A stretch of DNA of 63,760 nt from Chitinophagaceae bacterium (GTDB taxonomy: Bacteria > Bacteroidota > Bacteroidia > Chitinophagales > Chitinophagaceae): the NCBI GenBank assembly GCA_016786745.1, contig JAEUVS010000053.1, positions 1 through 63,760 of the forward strand, given 5' to 3'. Shown one piece after another: positions 26,234 through 35,509 of this stretch. The stretch's first letter is position 1. Each line of letters starts with the position of its first letter. The notes below the pieces were generated by a model. It was given only the letters and a program-made list of their open reading frames with translations, was not told the DNA's origin and ran no database searches. Position numbers and translations under genes: made by a program.

Positions 26234-27019
26234 ATGTGTTACGACATATCTTTTACGGTCGGCATTAAAGAGCTGAGCGAATACTTCCCCGACCTGGTGA
26301 CGGACGACCAGTTGTCGTTTGATTTCGAGGGAACGCATATCGTGGCGCACGACCACGGCTTTCACCCGATATTGTATAAGCCGCGTGGTGATGACCGTGT
26401 TCACTGCCGCTTAATGGAATGGGGCTGTATTCCGTATTATGTAAAAGACGAAAAGCAGTATAGTCGCCAGCGCGCCAGCATGCTGAACGCGCGCAGTGAA
26501 AGGATATTAACCGATGAAAACAGTTATTGGTTTAAAATCCGCAACCGCAGATGCCTCGTGCCGGTATCGGGTGTGTATGAACATCGCGCCATAAAAGGAT
26601 GGAAGAAGAAGGTACCGTATTTTATCCGGCTGAATGGTCAACCGTTGTTTTTTATACCGGGATTGTATTCGGTTGCCGAACTGCCGGATCTGTCTACAGG
26701 TGAAATGCTGAAGCGGTGGACATACACCCTCATTACACGTAATGCAAATGAGGTGATGATGAAGATTCACAATAGCGGTGAAAACCGTGGCCGGATGTCG
26801 TTGTTTGTGCCGGTTAACCTGGCGCAAAGCTGGCTCGATCACAACTTGAGCGAGTCGCGTTATAAAGAGATTCTTAATTACGAGATGCCTTCCGACGCGA
26901 TGAATTACCACCCGGTGTTTACCATCAGGAGCCAGAAACCACGACCGGATAGCGAAGCCAAAAATGTTTACTGGGAATGGGAAAAGCTGCCGATACTGGG
27001 CACCATGGATCCCGATTAA
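26234..27019 (+). CDS. SRAP-domain abasic-site protein (YedK/HMCES type)
   Basis: An SOS-response-associated protein that, in characterised relatives, covalently traps abasic sites in single-stranded DNA through Cys2. Here Cys2 is present after Met1 (MCYDIS), which requires this start codon. Other family blocks are MLNARSERIL (Asn), RRCLVPVSGVYEH (Glu), TLITRNANEVMMKIHN (His) and a final GRMSLFVP. The length of 261 residues is normal to slightly long. It follows an unknown gene by 2 bp and ends 4 bp inside the convergent DinB-like gene. Confidence 0.92.
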   Translation: MCYDISFTVGIKELSEYFPDLVTDDQLSFDFEGTHIVAHDHGFHPILYKPRGDDRVHCRLMEWGCIPYYVKDEKQYSRQRASMLNARSERILTDENSYWFKIRNRRCLVPVSGVYEHRAIKGWKKKVPYFIRLNGQPLFFIPGLYSVAELPDLSTGEMLKRWTYTLITRNANEVMMKIHNSGENRGRMSLFVPVNLAQSWLDHNLSESRYKEILNYEMPSDAMNYHPVFTIRSQKPRPDSEAKNVYWEWEKLPILGTMDPD

Positions 27020-27486
27020 GCCGGCTGATTCAGGATTTTCTTTATCAAAACAATCTGTCCGAGGTGATAGTGCGCATGTTCGATAATGCCGGTAAGGTTT
27101 CGGTAGTAGTTACCATATTGCGGGTCGGCGAAATTGTCGGAAAGTTTATTGTCGTCCAGTTTTTCTATTGCGGCGGCAAACATTTCTGCTTCCGCCATGA
27201 TCCTGTTCACCAGCTTTTGCCAGTCGGCCTCCGAAGATATTTCAGGAGCGCTAAATGCGAATTTGTCACTTGCCTTTAAAGGTTCCCCCTGCAATACCTT
27301 AAGCACTTCCGTTATGTAGTAATTGATGTGGTAAACCAACACAGCGATCGTATTAAAGTTGTGCACTTTTGAAACGGCTTGTTGCCACGTTACGCCGTTC
27401 AGCGTGTCTTTAAGGTTTACTGCGGTCCAGTTACCACCGAAATGAACATCGCGCAACTGTTTTGCAATTTGAGCTGTGATCGACAT
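27016..27486 (-). CDS. DinB-like four-helix protein
   Basis: A 156-residue protein with the DinB/DUF1572 helical bundle. Candidate metal-binding histidines are found in VYHINYYI (about residue 53) and EHAHYHLGQI near the C-terminus. Relatives are metal-dependent bundle proteins, some acting as thiol transferases; the reaction here is unknown. It converges on the SRAP gene with a 4-bp overlap. Confidence 0.82.
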   Translation of the reverse strand: MSITAQIAKQLRDVHFGGNWTAVNLKDTLNGVTWQQAVSKVHNFNTIAVLVYHINYYITEVLKVLQGEPLKASDKFAFSAPEISSEADWQKLVNRIMAEAEMFAAAIEKLDDNKLSDNFADPQYGNYYRNLTGIIEHAHYHLGQIVLIKKILNQPA

Positions 27487-27521
27487 CCGCGCAATCTAGG
27501 TAATTTTAAATTCTTTGTAGT

Positions 27522-29537
27522 TTAATCCTTTTTCGCTTTTCCGTCAACCAGGAAATCGCGCAGCGCTTCGATAAAAGGATAAGCAGTGCTTGAATTTGTA
27601 AAGACCACATATCCCGCCTTCAAATCCTTATACACTTCAAACTGGCAGCGAAAATCGCCGTTATTGCCGCCGTGCCCGAAAGATTTCCCAAAAGGTGTTT
27701 CGCGAATTTCAAGACTCATGCCCATATAAGAAGGATATCTTGGTTGCGGATCGCCGGGATCGAATTTGAATTCAGAATGTTTGCTGAACATGGAATCGTA
27801 CGTCGCTGGTTTCAATCCTTTTTGTTCAAGCATGTACAGCATAAACCTCGTAAATATTTTCGCTTCAGTATGCATCGACCACGCCATGCCCGGCGACTCA
27901 GGCATATCAACAGGCGTTGGCATCATATCAAAATGGCCATTCGACTTCACCGCTTTCAGCGAATCATTAGCAGAGAAGAAAGTATGATACAGCTCCATCG
28001 GCTCAATCACCTCTTCTTTCAACACCTGTTCGACTTTCTTACCCGTAATTTTTTCGATGACTAATTTCAGGTACTCAAAACCTTCTCCCGAATAATTATA
28101 ACTCGTACCCGGCGTAAACATGATATTCAGCTTGCCGTCGGCGTTCATATACCTCCAATTAGGAAATCCTGTGCGATGCGTAAGCACATGCCTGGCAGTA
28201 ATCAGCTTATACCGCTCGTCGTAAGCGATGTCTGGATAGGGAAGATAGAGATAGAGAGGTTTGTCTAAATCAATCACACCGCGTTCGGCAAGTCGCTGTA
28301 CAGCAAAAGCGAATACAGGCTTGGTAACAGAAGCCGCTTCAAACAATGTGTTCTCATCAACTTTTTCATGCGTGGCGCTATTCTTTTCTCCATAAACTTT
28401 ATGGTAAACCACTTTACCATCTTTAATCAGCGCCAGCGAAACACCAGGTATGCCATACACCTTTCGGTACGAATTCACAAAATCATCTATTCGCTGTTGA
28501 GTTTGTTCTGTGTAGTCGGGCAACACGCCTTTTTCAGGTATCAGATCCGGGACAATGGCCCCAGACATCACGATGTTTGCAGTGGTAGTTTGTCGGGGTT
28601 TAACAGCTACGCCGGTAGTTGCGGTTCTTACGGAATAAGCCCTGGCATCTTTAAAAAATATTGAGTCGGGCACAACAGATTGATATTTTCCGACCGGAAG
28701 TTCTGCGGAATAGTGACCCGTACTATCAACTTCCGCATCGACCGCCAGTTTTTTATTTTCAGAAGTGAACCTTATGCGCTCCGGCATCGGCAAGTTCGAC
28801 TTTGGCTCCCACGTTAAATTTCCGGTTACGGTTCCCAACTTCTGGTTTGCCGGAACAATCAATATATCGCCAAGATTTCCCGGTGATTGAAACTTGTATC
28901 CACCTTTTCCCCAGCCGCTAATCGAAAAGGTATTGTCATTGTCTTTGTCAAAAAATTGAAAGTCGAGGCCGATTGATTTACCGACAGACAACTCTTTGCC
29001 AAGGTTGATCCGCCATTCAACAATACGTTCTGTTCCTTTTCGCACTTCGGCTACTTCCATAATGTCCCACGACGCTTTTTGCGCGAAAGAATCATAGAAG
29101 GCCCTGTTGATGTTCCGCAGCATTTTGCTGTACATAAATGAGGCTACGCCGGAACCAAACGGAAGGTGTCGTGCGTCAAGACAAAGTTCGAAGCAATCCT
29201 GCGAATCGAAGCGGGCGTGTGAAGAGGTATCTTCAATGAAATCATTGTCGGTTATAGTGAACGCGAGGTATAAAGAGCGGTTGTCGAGCCGGTAGCCCAC
29301 CTGGAAATAACCGGAAAAGTCTGCCTCATTTTTCGGTTTTGACTCACCGCCGAGCATATACGATATCTGGTATTTGGGGGAGTTGATGGGCCAGTCGCTC
29401 AGTTTGCCATCTATCGTGATCTTGCCAAGCGGTCGGGCATAAGCCATTTTGCCATTATGGGCGAAACCGGGTATATAAACAAGAAATGAAAATAGCAGCG
29501 CACAAAGAGATAATGCTGAACGGGTTGGACGTGTCAT
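27522..29537 (-). CDS. CBM9-like + regulatory-like + beta-lactamase-type serine hydrolase fusion
   Basis: A secreted protein (signal peptide about 1-26) of three parts. Residues about 35-230 form a CBM9-like sugar-binding domain (KITIDGKLSDWP, SQDCFELCLDARH). Residues about 230-320 look like a carboxypeptidase-regulatory-like beta-sandwich. Residues about 345-671 are a class C beta-lactamase/esterase domain: SxxK in ASVTKPVFAF, the HGGNNGDF motif near the C-terminus, and YSGEGFEYL where the canonical Y-x-N motif would lie, so Asn is replaced by Gly. Other serine hydrolases of this sort share that variant. Role: esterase or peptidase with a carbohydrate anchor; substrate unknown. It is a single gene. 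Confidence 0.85.
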   Translation of the reverse strand: MTRPTRSALSLCALLFSFLVYIPGFAHNGKMAYARPLGKITIDGKLSDWPINSPKYQISYMLGGESKPKNEADFSGYFQVGYRLDNRSLYLAFTITDNDFIEDTSSHARFDSQDCFELCLDARHLPFGSGVASFMYSKMLRNINRAFYDSFAQKASWDIMEVAEVRKGTERIVEWRINLGKELSVGKSIGLDFQFFDKDNDNTFSISGWGKGGYKFQSPGNLGDILIVPANQKLGTVTGNLTWEPKSNLPMPERIRFTSENKKLAVDAEVDSTGHYSAELPVGKYQSVVPDSIFFKDARAYSVRTATTGVAVKPRQTTTANIVMSGAIVPDLIPEKGVLPDYTEQTQQRIDDFVNSYRKVYGIPGVSLALIKDGKVVYHKVYGEKNSATHEKVDENTLFEAASVTKPVFAFAVQRLAERGVIDLDKPLYLYLPYPDIAYDERYKLITARHVLTHRTGFPNWRYMNADGKLNIMFTPGTSYNYSGEGFEYLKLVIEKITGKKVEQVLKEEVIEPMELYHTFFSANDSLKAVKSNGHFDMMPTPVDMPESPGMAWSMHTEAKIFTRFMLYMLEQKGLKPATYDSMFSKHSEFKFDPGDPQPRYPSYMGMSLEIRETPFGKSFGHGGNNGDFRCQFEVYKDLKAGYVVFTNSSTAYPFIEALRDFLVDGKAKKD

Positions 29538-29643
29538 TTGGCCATTTTATTGGGTGAATTCACGATGAAAGAAGCTTCAATTTGCAAGTGGGACGTATGA
29601 GCAGCAGAAATGTTACAACCCCGATAACTTTTTACTGGTGATG

Positions 29644-30348
29644 TCAGATAAATTTGTCGGCCTTGGGAACAAAATTCAGGAACGCATCCTCCTTTACTTT
29701 GTAGGTACGTTTGTCGAGCCTGTAATAGTATGCGCCTTTCCGCGATCCCGATTTATCTTTTCCGTTGAGCTTAACGATAAGCCCTGTAGACATCACTTTA
29801 CGGGTAAAATTGCGGTTATCGAATAATGTGTCATAAACACATTCATATAAATTCTGCAATTGGGGAATTGTGAACTTTTCTGGCAGCAGTTGAAATAAAA
29901 TCGGGTGCAATGCGGCTTTGTATCGCAATTGTTTTTGCGCGAGCCGTACCATATCGTCGTGATCAAAAATAAGTCGGGGCTTTTTCGACAAGAGGAACCA
30001 CTCGGCATGATACTCTTCGCTGATCTGTTTCTCATATTGGTGGAGATCAATCAAAGCGAAATACGCGACTGACACTGTCCTTTCCATCGGGTCCCTCCCA
30101 ATTTCACTAAACACCTGCAGTTGCTCCATGTACACTCCTTCAAGGCCTGTGAGTTGTTTTAAGACCCTGTTAGCCGCTTCGTCAAGTGTTTCGTTGGGTT
30201 GCAGAAAACCACCCATCAGGCTCCATTTATTTTTCTCGGGTTCAAATGCTCTTTTGATCAATAGCAGGTTAATATCCTTTCCATCAAAACCGAAAATGAT
30301 GCAATCAATCGCCACTAAAATATGATGCTGTCCCTTGTATTGTGTCAT
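29644..30348 (-). CDS. araR: Nudix-type transcriptional regulator, AraR-like
   Basis: Residues about 1-150 form a Nudix domain and residues about 155-234 a winged helix (FTIPQLQNLYECVYDTLF, NRNFTRKVMSTGLIV), the NrtR-family layout. The Nudix box is degenerate: GFLQPNETLDEAANRVLKQL lacks the paired glutamates needed for hydrolysis. A regulator of this kind controls L-arabinose use in Bacteroides thetaiotaomicron, and here the gene is divergent from araA, which supports an arabinose sensor that acts as a repressor. The symbol rests on context plus family, not on a search. Confidence 0.82.
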   Translation of the reverse strand: MTQYKGQHHILVAIDCIIFGFDGKDINLLLIKRAFEPEKNKWSLMGGFLQPNETLDEAANRVLKQLTGLEGVYMEQLQVFSEIGRDPMERTVSVAYFALIDLHQYEKQISEEYHAEWFLLSKKPRLIFDHDDMVRLAQKQLRYKAALHPILFQLLPEKFTIPQLQNLYECVYDTLFDNRNFTRKVMSTGLIVKLNGKDKSGSRKGAYYYRLDKRTYKVKEDAFLNFVPKADKFI

Positions 30349-30352
30349 AACT

Positions 30353-30414
30353 AGAGCCGCTCTGGCATTTAAAAATAGTAAAGAAGCGCGTGCTAAAATA
30401 CCAACAGCTAAAAT
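30353..30414. promoter_or_regulatory. AraR operator candidates between araR and araA
   Basis: AGAGC-c-GCTCT at 30353-30363 is an 11-bp palindrome beside the araR start codon. Farther in, GCTAAAAT occurs twice in direct orientation (30392-30399 and 30407-30414), 15 bp apart. Either could be a regulator site. I could not identify a convincing full promoter for araA. Confidence 0.35.
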
Positions 30415-30507
30415 TTTTTATATTAAACCGTCAAAAATACGTTTATTTAATTACATTTATTGGGTGCAGCCTTGCACACGGAGGCTCATTCACCAAAATA
30501 ACCTGCA

Positions 30508-32013
30508 ATGGATAGTTTAAAGAAGCTCCAGATTTGGTTTGTGACCGGCAGCCAGCATTTGTATGGCGAAGACACCCTGAAAAAAGTTGATGAACATTCC
30601 AAAGAAATCGCCAAACATGTCGATGCAGTTACGACGATGCCTGTAAGTGTGGTCTATAAGCCCGTTGTAAAAAGCTCCGATGAAATTTACGAAGTCTGCC
30701 AGCAGGCGAACATTACGCAAAACTGCATCGGGATTATCGCGTGGATGCACACATTCTCGCCTGCTAAAATGTGGATTCGCGGAATCTCCGTTCTTAACAA
30801 ACCCCTGCTTCACTTTCACACACAGTATAATGTCGAAATTCCATGGAGCAGCATCGACATGGATTTCATGAACCTCAATCAGAGTGCCCATGGCGATCGT
30901 GAATTTGCGTTTATGCTGACCAGGATGAGGTTGAACAGGAAGATTGTGACCGGCCACTGGAAAGATGACAAGGTGGTTCAACAGGTAGGAAATTGGGCAA
31001 GGGCCGCCGCAGGGTGGAACGACTGGCAGGGAGCGAAGTTTGCCAGGTTCGGCGACAATATGCGCAACGTTGCTGTAACCGAAGGCGACAAGGTGGAAGC
31101 AGAATTGAAATTTGGTTTCTCTGTCAACACTTTCGGGATAGGGGATTTGTCGAAGGCGATTAACGAAGTCAGCGATAAACAAGTGGACATATTATGTGAA
31201 GAATACGCTGACACTTATATCCTTGCTGATAACCTGGGAAAGGGAAAGCCGGGACATGCTTCGCTCAGAGAGGCAGCGAGGATTGAGTCGGGACTAACGT
31301 CATTTCTTGCTGATGGAAATTTCAAGGGCTTTACCGACACATTCGAGGACCTTCATGGGATGACGCAATTGCCTGGTATAGCGGCACAGCGTTTAATGAA
31401 CAGGGGCTACGGATTTGCAGGAGAAGGTGATTGGAAAACGGCAGCGTTGGTAAGAGCAATGAAAGTAATGGCTACTGGTTTGCCGGGTGGAAATTCCTTC
31501 ATGGAGGACTATACCTATCATTTCGATCCCAAAAACGAGATGGTGCTTGGTGCACATATGCTCGAAATATGCGAGTCAATCGCGGATGGAAAAGCACGTT
31601 GCGAAATACATCCGCTGGGAATCGGTGGAAAAGCCGACCCGGTAAGACTTGTATTCAATACAGCTCCGGGTAATGCTATTAATGTTTCTGTGGTAGATAT
31701 GGGAAACCGCTTTCGCTTTCTTGTAAATGATGTCACCGTAGTAAAGCCTGAGCATGATATTCCCAGGCTTCCTGTTGCAAGGGTACTATGGAAACCGCTG
31801 CCTGATATGAAAACCGGGTGTACAGCATGGCTGCTTGCGGGCGGCGCACATCACACCTGCTTTAGCCAGAACCTTACTGTTGAACATCTCGAAGATTTTA
31901 CGGAGATGGCCGGCGTGGAAATGATACATATCGGTCAATCAACAAACATTTCAGCCCTGAAAAATGAGTTGAGATGGAACGGGATCTACTTTGGAAACAG
32001 ACAAAACTTTTAG
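30508..32013 (+). CDS. araA: L-arabinose isomerase
   Basis: Converts L-arabinose to L-ribulose in the cytoplasm, using a divalent metal. The length of 501 residues is typical. The N-terminal KKLQIWFVTGSQHLYGED, the catalytic glutamates in GFAGEGDWK and NSFMEDYTYHF, and the metal histidines in GAHMLEICE and GGAHHTCFS are all present. The gene lies 12 bp before the symporter and is divergent from the AraR-like gene. Ribulokinase and ribulose-phosphate epimerase genes are not in the window, so the pathway must be completed elsewhere. Confidence 0.96.
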   Translation: MDSLKKLQIWFVTGSQHLYGEDTLKKVDEHSKEIAKHVDAVTTMPVSVVYKPVVKSSDEIYEVCQQANITQNCIGIIAWMHTFSPAKMWIRGISVLNKPLLHFHTQYNVEIPWSSIDMDFMNLNQSAHGDREFAFMLTRMRLNRKIVTGHWKDDKVVQQVGNWARAAAGWNDWQGAKFARFGDNMRNVAVTEGDKVEAELKFGFSVNTFGIGDLSKAINEVSDKQVDILCEEYADTYILADNLGKGKPGHASLREAARIESGLTSFLADGNFKGFTDTFEDLHGMTQLPGIAAQRLMNRGYGFAGEGDWKTAALVRAMKVMATGLPGGNSFMEDYTYHFDPKNEMVLGAHMLEICESIADGKARCEIHPLGIGGKADPVRLVFNTAPGNAINVSVVDMGNRFRFLVNDVTVVKPEHDIPRLPVARVLWKPLPDMKTGCTAWLLAGGAHHTCFSQNLTVEHLEDFTEMAGVEMIHIGQSTNISALKNELRWNGIYFGNRQNF

Positions 32014-32037
32014 CCTTAATCAAGATTGCCGCCGATC

Positions 32038-33726
32038 ATGAAAAATCATCTCGTATTCGAAGACTACGCCGTGTTCATCCTGTATTTTATTATCGTTGCT
32101 TCTTACGGATTGTGGATTTACCGCAGGAAAAAGCGAGCCGTTACCGACACGAAGGATTTTTTCCTTGCTGAGGGATCGCTCACGTGGTGGGCAATCGGCG
32201 CTTCATTAATCGCTTCCAATATTTCTGCCGAACAGTTCATCGGCATGAGTGGCGAAGGATTTTTTGTAGGAATTGCTGTTGCTGCGTACGAGTGGATTGC
32301 GGCGGTTGCGCTAATTATTATCGCCGTTTGGTTCATACCTGTTTATCTTAAGAACAGGATATACACGATGCCACAGTTTCTTACAAGGAGGTACAACGAA
32401 ACAGTGGCGCTCATCATGGCGATTTTCTGGTTGTTTCTGTACATATTCGTGAATCTCACTTCGATTTTATATCTCGGGGCCGTTGCGATTAACGGTTTGC
32501 TTGGCGGCAATTATCTGCACGAGGTAATGATTGTGCTCGCGGCTTTTTCACTCGTCATCACACTCGGCGGTATGAAAGTAATTGGATATACTGACGTTAT
32601 CCAGGTAGCAGTACTTATTATTGGTGGACTTGCAACCACCTACCTGGCGCTTACGGTAGTGAGTGAACGCTTCGGAATGGGAAAAGACGTGATCGCCGGA
32701 TTTAATTTATTGATGAAGGATGCTCCCGAGCATTTTCACATGATCATTCCAAAGCCCGACGCCAACTCGAGTCAGACAGATATCAATAAATATCTCGTTC
32801 TGCCAGGCATCGCAATGTATTTCGCCGGGCAGTGGATCGTAAACCTCAATTATTGGGGATGTAACCAGTACATTACGCAACGCGCGCTTGGAGCCAATCT
32901 TCAAACAGCACGTACAGGAATTCTTTTCGCAGGCTTTCTTAAATTATTGATGCCGTTGATTGTGATGCTTCCGGGTATTGCCGCTTTTGTATTATACAAA
33001 AATGGTCATTTGCCGCAACTTGAAGGAGGTAGCAAGGATGGTGCTTATTCTGCAATTCTTGGCTTTTTACCGAGCGGGCTAAAAGGGTTGTCAATAGCCG
33101 CGCTTACAGCCGCGATCGTAGCATCGCTCGCGGGAAAAGTGAACAGTATTTCCACAATTTATGTTCTTGATATTCACAAAAAATATTTCAACAAAAACGC
33201 GAATGAAAAAGCGATGGTTAAAATCGGACGAATCACGGTGATAGGTTCTATGATTGTCGCGCTGATGTTTACCTGGAAAGATTTGCTTGGAATAGGAGGA
33301 GAGGGAGGTTTTACGTTCATACAGAAGTATACGGGTTTTATTAGTCCTGGAGTTTTTGCAATGTTCATCCTCGGCATGTTCTGGAAAAGAACAAGCGGTG
33401 CCGCAGCTGTTGTGGGAGTGATCACAGGTTTCCTGCTTTCGATTCTTTTCAATAATTACGCGCCGGCTCTATTCGGTACCGATACGTGGCTGTATACCGC
33501 GTATCCGAACGGTAAGGGCGATTTTGAGATACCCTTTCTTATTGCAATGGGCCTATCGTTTCTCTTCACCGTAATAGTAATGGTGGCGGTGAGCCTCGCG
33601 GGCCCGAAAATAAACCCCAAAGCTTTTGACCTCGATAAGTCGATGTTCAAAGTTGCACCTTCAACGCTTGCATTAATCATTGTAACACTCATTATCCTGT
33701 CACTCATTTATATCCGGTTCTGGTAG
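32038..33726 (+). CDS. Sodium/solute symporter (SSS/SGLT-type), likely sugar
   Basis: A polytopic inner-membrane protein with about 14 hydrophobic segments and the SSS signatures: IGASLIASNISAEQFIGMSG near residue 50, SALG-like core and GLKGLSIAALTAAIVASLAGKVNS near residue 360. Such carriers import sugars with sodium. ATG 32038 is preferred over a TTG at 32026. It is 24 bp downstream of araA and likely co-transcribed, so L-arabinose or an arabinose-containing sugar is the expected cargo. Confidence 0.9.
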   Translation: MKNHLVFEDYAVFILYFIIVASYGLWIYRRKKRAVTDTKDFFLAEGSLTWWAIGASLIASNISAEQFIGMSGEGFFVGIAVAAYEWIAAVALIIIAVWFIPVYLKNRIYTMPQFLTRRYNETVALIMAIFWLFLYIFVNLTSILYLGAVAINGLLGGNYLHEVMIVLAAFSLVITLGGMKVIGYTDVIQVAVLIIGGLATTYLALTVVSERFGMGKDVIAGFNLLMKDAPEHFHMIIPKPDANSSQTDINKYLVLPGIAMYFAGQWIVNLNYWGCNQYITQRALGANLQTARTGILFAGFLKLLMPLIVMLPGIAAFVLYKNGHLPQLEGGSKDGAYSAILGFLPSGLKGLSIAALTAAIVASLAGKVNSISTIYVLDIHKKYFNKNANEKAMVKIGRITVIGSMIVALMFTWKDLLGIGGEGGFTFIQKYTGFISPGVFAMFILGMFWKRTSGAAAVVGVITGFLLSILFNNYAPALFGTDTWLYTAYPNGKGDFEIPFLIAMGLSFLFTVIVMVAVSLAGPKINPKAFDLDKSMFKVAPSTLALIIVTLIILSLIYIRFW

Positions 33727-33861
33727 GGAAAAAATTCCCCGGAATTTAAATAAATGTAAATTTGACTATTATTAATAATTCCCTTAAGTTCGTGGAGAGT
33801 TAGTACATAATACCCTCTCTTCTTAATGTATCTTATCTGTGATTATAGCAAGCTTGCATTG
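33727..33861. promoter_or_regulatory. Intergenic region before the SusCD locus
   Basis: An inverted repeat GGGAA-aaaa-TTCCC follows the symporter stop and may be a weak terminator. Farther on, GAGAG (33795-33799) and CTCTC (33815-33819) form a second small inverted repeat. I see no clear TAnnTTTG box. Confidence 0.3.
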
Positions 33862-35457
33862 ATGAATGTTTCAAGTTATGGTTATAATCGTATAGTTAAC
33901 GCTTTTATAATAGCCTCGATAATTCCGGTAGTTTACTCATGTTCGGCTGATAAGCAGAACAGGTTGGAGACGAATTCAGGGAGATTTTATTATGTCAGTA
34001 ACAGCGGTAACGACAGCAACGACGGCTCCAGGGCGAATCCTTTAAAAACGACGCAAAAGGTAAATTCATTACAATTGAAACCGGGTGATGCGGTTTATTT
34101 TGAAGGCAACCAGGTATATGATGGACCGTTGTCGTTAACGCTCAACGGTACCGAAAAAGATTCCGTATATGTCCGTTCATACGGCAATGGAACCGCAGTC
34201 ATAAACGGTGGTGATTCCGTGGCCATTTCGTTGGGTGGACAGTATTTCAGCATCAGCAATATTGTAGCCGCCGGATCATCGCGCGACAAGGGTAATAAGT
34301 CTGCCGGCATTCAGCTCATTGAAGCAAGGCACGCCTCGCTGTACAAACTCCAATCTCATGGTTTTCAGAAAGCCGGTGTGGGCCTGTGGAATTCTACCGA
34401 CATTATCCTGGATAGCATCCTTGCCTACGACAACGGTTTTGCGGGTATATATGTTGAGGGAACCGATGTAACAAAATCGAAGAATATTATTATAAGGAAT
34501 TGCACGGCGCGCGACAATCCCGGCGATCCCACCAACCTTACCAATCATAGCGGTAACGGGATTCTTGTGGGTTTATCCACTAATGTTCTGGTTGAACGAT
34601 GCGTCGCTACCAATAACGGATGGGACATGCCAAGAATTGGTAACGGTCCCGTTGGCATATGGGGCTACGAGTGTGATAGCCTTATCATTCAGTATTGCAT
34701 CAGCTACGGTAATAGAACTCAAAAAGGTGCGAAAGACGGTGGCGGATTTGATTTTGATGGCGGTGTGAGGAACTCCATCATGCAATACAATCTTTCTTAT
34801 GATAATGAAGGTGCGGGCATAGGTTTGTTCCAGTATCATGGCGCAACACCATGGTACAACAATATTATTCGCTATAACATAAGCATCAATGATGCTGCTA
34901 AAACCGAAGGCTCAGGCGGAATTTTTGTTTGGAGCAACGACCCGGACAGTAACCATCTCACCAAATGTTACGTTTATAATAACGTGGTGTATTCAACTCA
35001 TCGTGCACCAGTTGTGTTTGAGCCGCAAAGCCTGAATACGAAATTTTATTTCTCTAATAATATTTTCATTGGCAATGGTAACCTCGTAAATGGTCCTTCT
35101 TCGGGAGAAAAGTTTATTGGTAATGCCTGGTGGTCGCCAGAAGAACAGGCAACATTCAGAAATTTCAGGACGCTACAGGAATGGTCAGCAAAAACGGGAC
35201 AGGAAAAGTTAAATGATCGGTTAACAGGAATCCAGGCCAATCCGTTGCTTGACGGTCAACTTACTACCACACTCGTTGAACCTTACCAGATTGAGAAGTT
35301 GCAGAACTACAAACTCAAATCCAATTCCCCTCTGAAAAACAAGGGTATAAACATAGAAGCCCTGTATAACATCCCAAAAGCTTCAACCGATCTGTATGGA
35401 AATAAAATTCCATCGGGATCGGCTGTTGAGCCGGGTGTGTACGAAATACCGGAATAG
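33862..35457 (+). CDS. Right-handed parallel beta-helix lipoprotein
   Basis: A lipoprotein (VVYSC near residue 28) with a polysaccharide-lyase-type beta-helix: FYYVSNSGNDSNDGS at the start, then rung-like repeats such as NIIIRNCTARDNPG, NVLVERCVATNNG and SLIIQYCISYGN. The architecture is that of pectate lyases, rhamnogalacturonases and related surface proteins; I cannot name the catalytic residues. It is the first gene of the PUL, 52 bp before susC. ATG 33862 is used because the frame upstream (33826) adds no recognisable residues. Confidence 0.78.
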   Translation: MNVSSYGYNRIVNAFIIASIIPVVYSCSADKQNRLETNSGRFYYVSNSGNDSNDGSRANPLKTTQKVNSLQLKPGDAVYFEGNQVYDGPLSLTLNGTEKDSVYVRSYGNGTAVINGGDSVAISLGGQYFSISNIVAAGSSRDKGNKSAGIQLIEARHASLYKLQSHGFQKAGVGLWNSTDIILDSILAYDNGFAGIYVEGTDVTKSKNIIIRNCTARDNPGDPTNLTNHSGNGILVGLSTNVLVERCVATNNGWDMPRIGNGPVGIWGYECDSLIIQYCISYGNRTQKGAKDGGGFDFDGGVRNSIMQYNLSYDNEGAGIGLFQYHGATPWYNNIIRYNISINDAAKTEGSGGIFVWSNDPDSNHLTKCYVYNNVVYSTHRAPVVFEPQSLNTKFYFSNNIFIGNGNLVNGPSSGEKFIGNAWWSPEEQATFRNFRTLQEWSAKTGQEKLNDRLTGIQANPLLDGQLTTTLVEPYQIEKLQNYKLKSNSPLKNKGINIEALYNIPKASTDLYGNKIPSGSAVEPGVYEIPE

Positions 35458-35509
35458 AACCGTACCCGGTAAACATAGTATCGAATATTTAACGATTTAA
35501 ACTGCTAGT

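Noticed and set aside
27522..29537. Antibiotic resistance beta-lactamase
   Set aside because: The CBM9 module, secretion and YSG motif fit an esterase-type hydrolase better.
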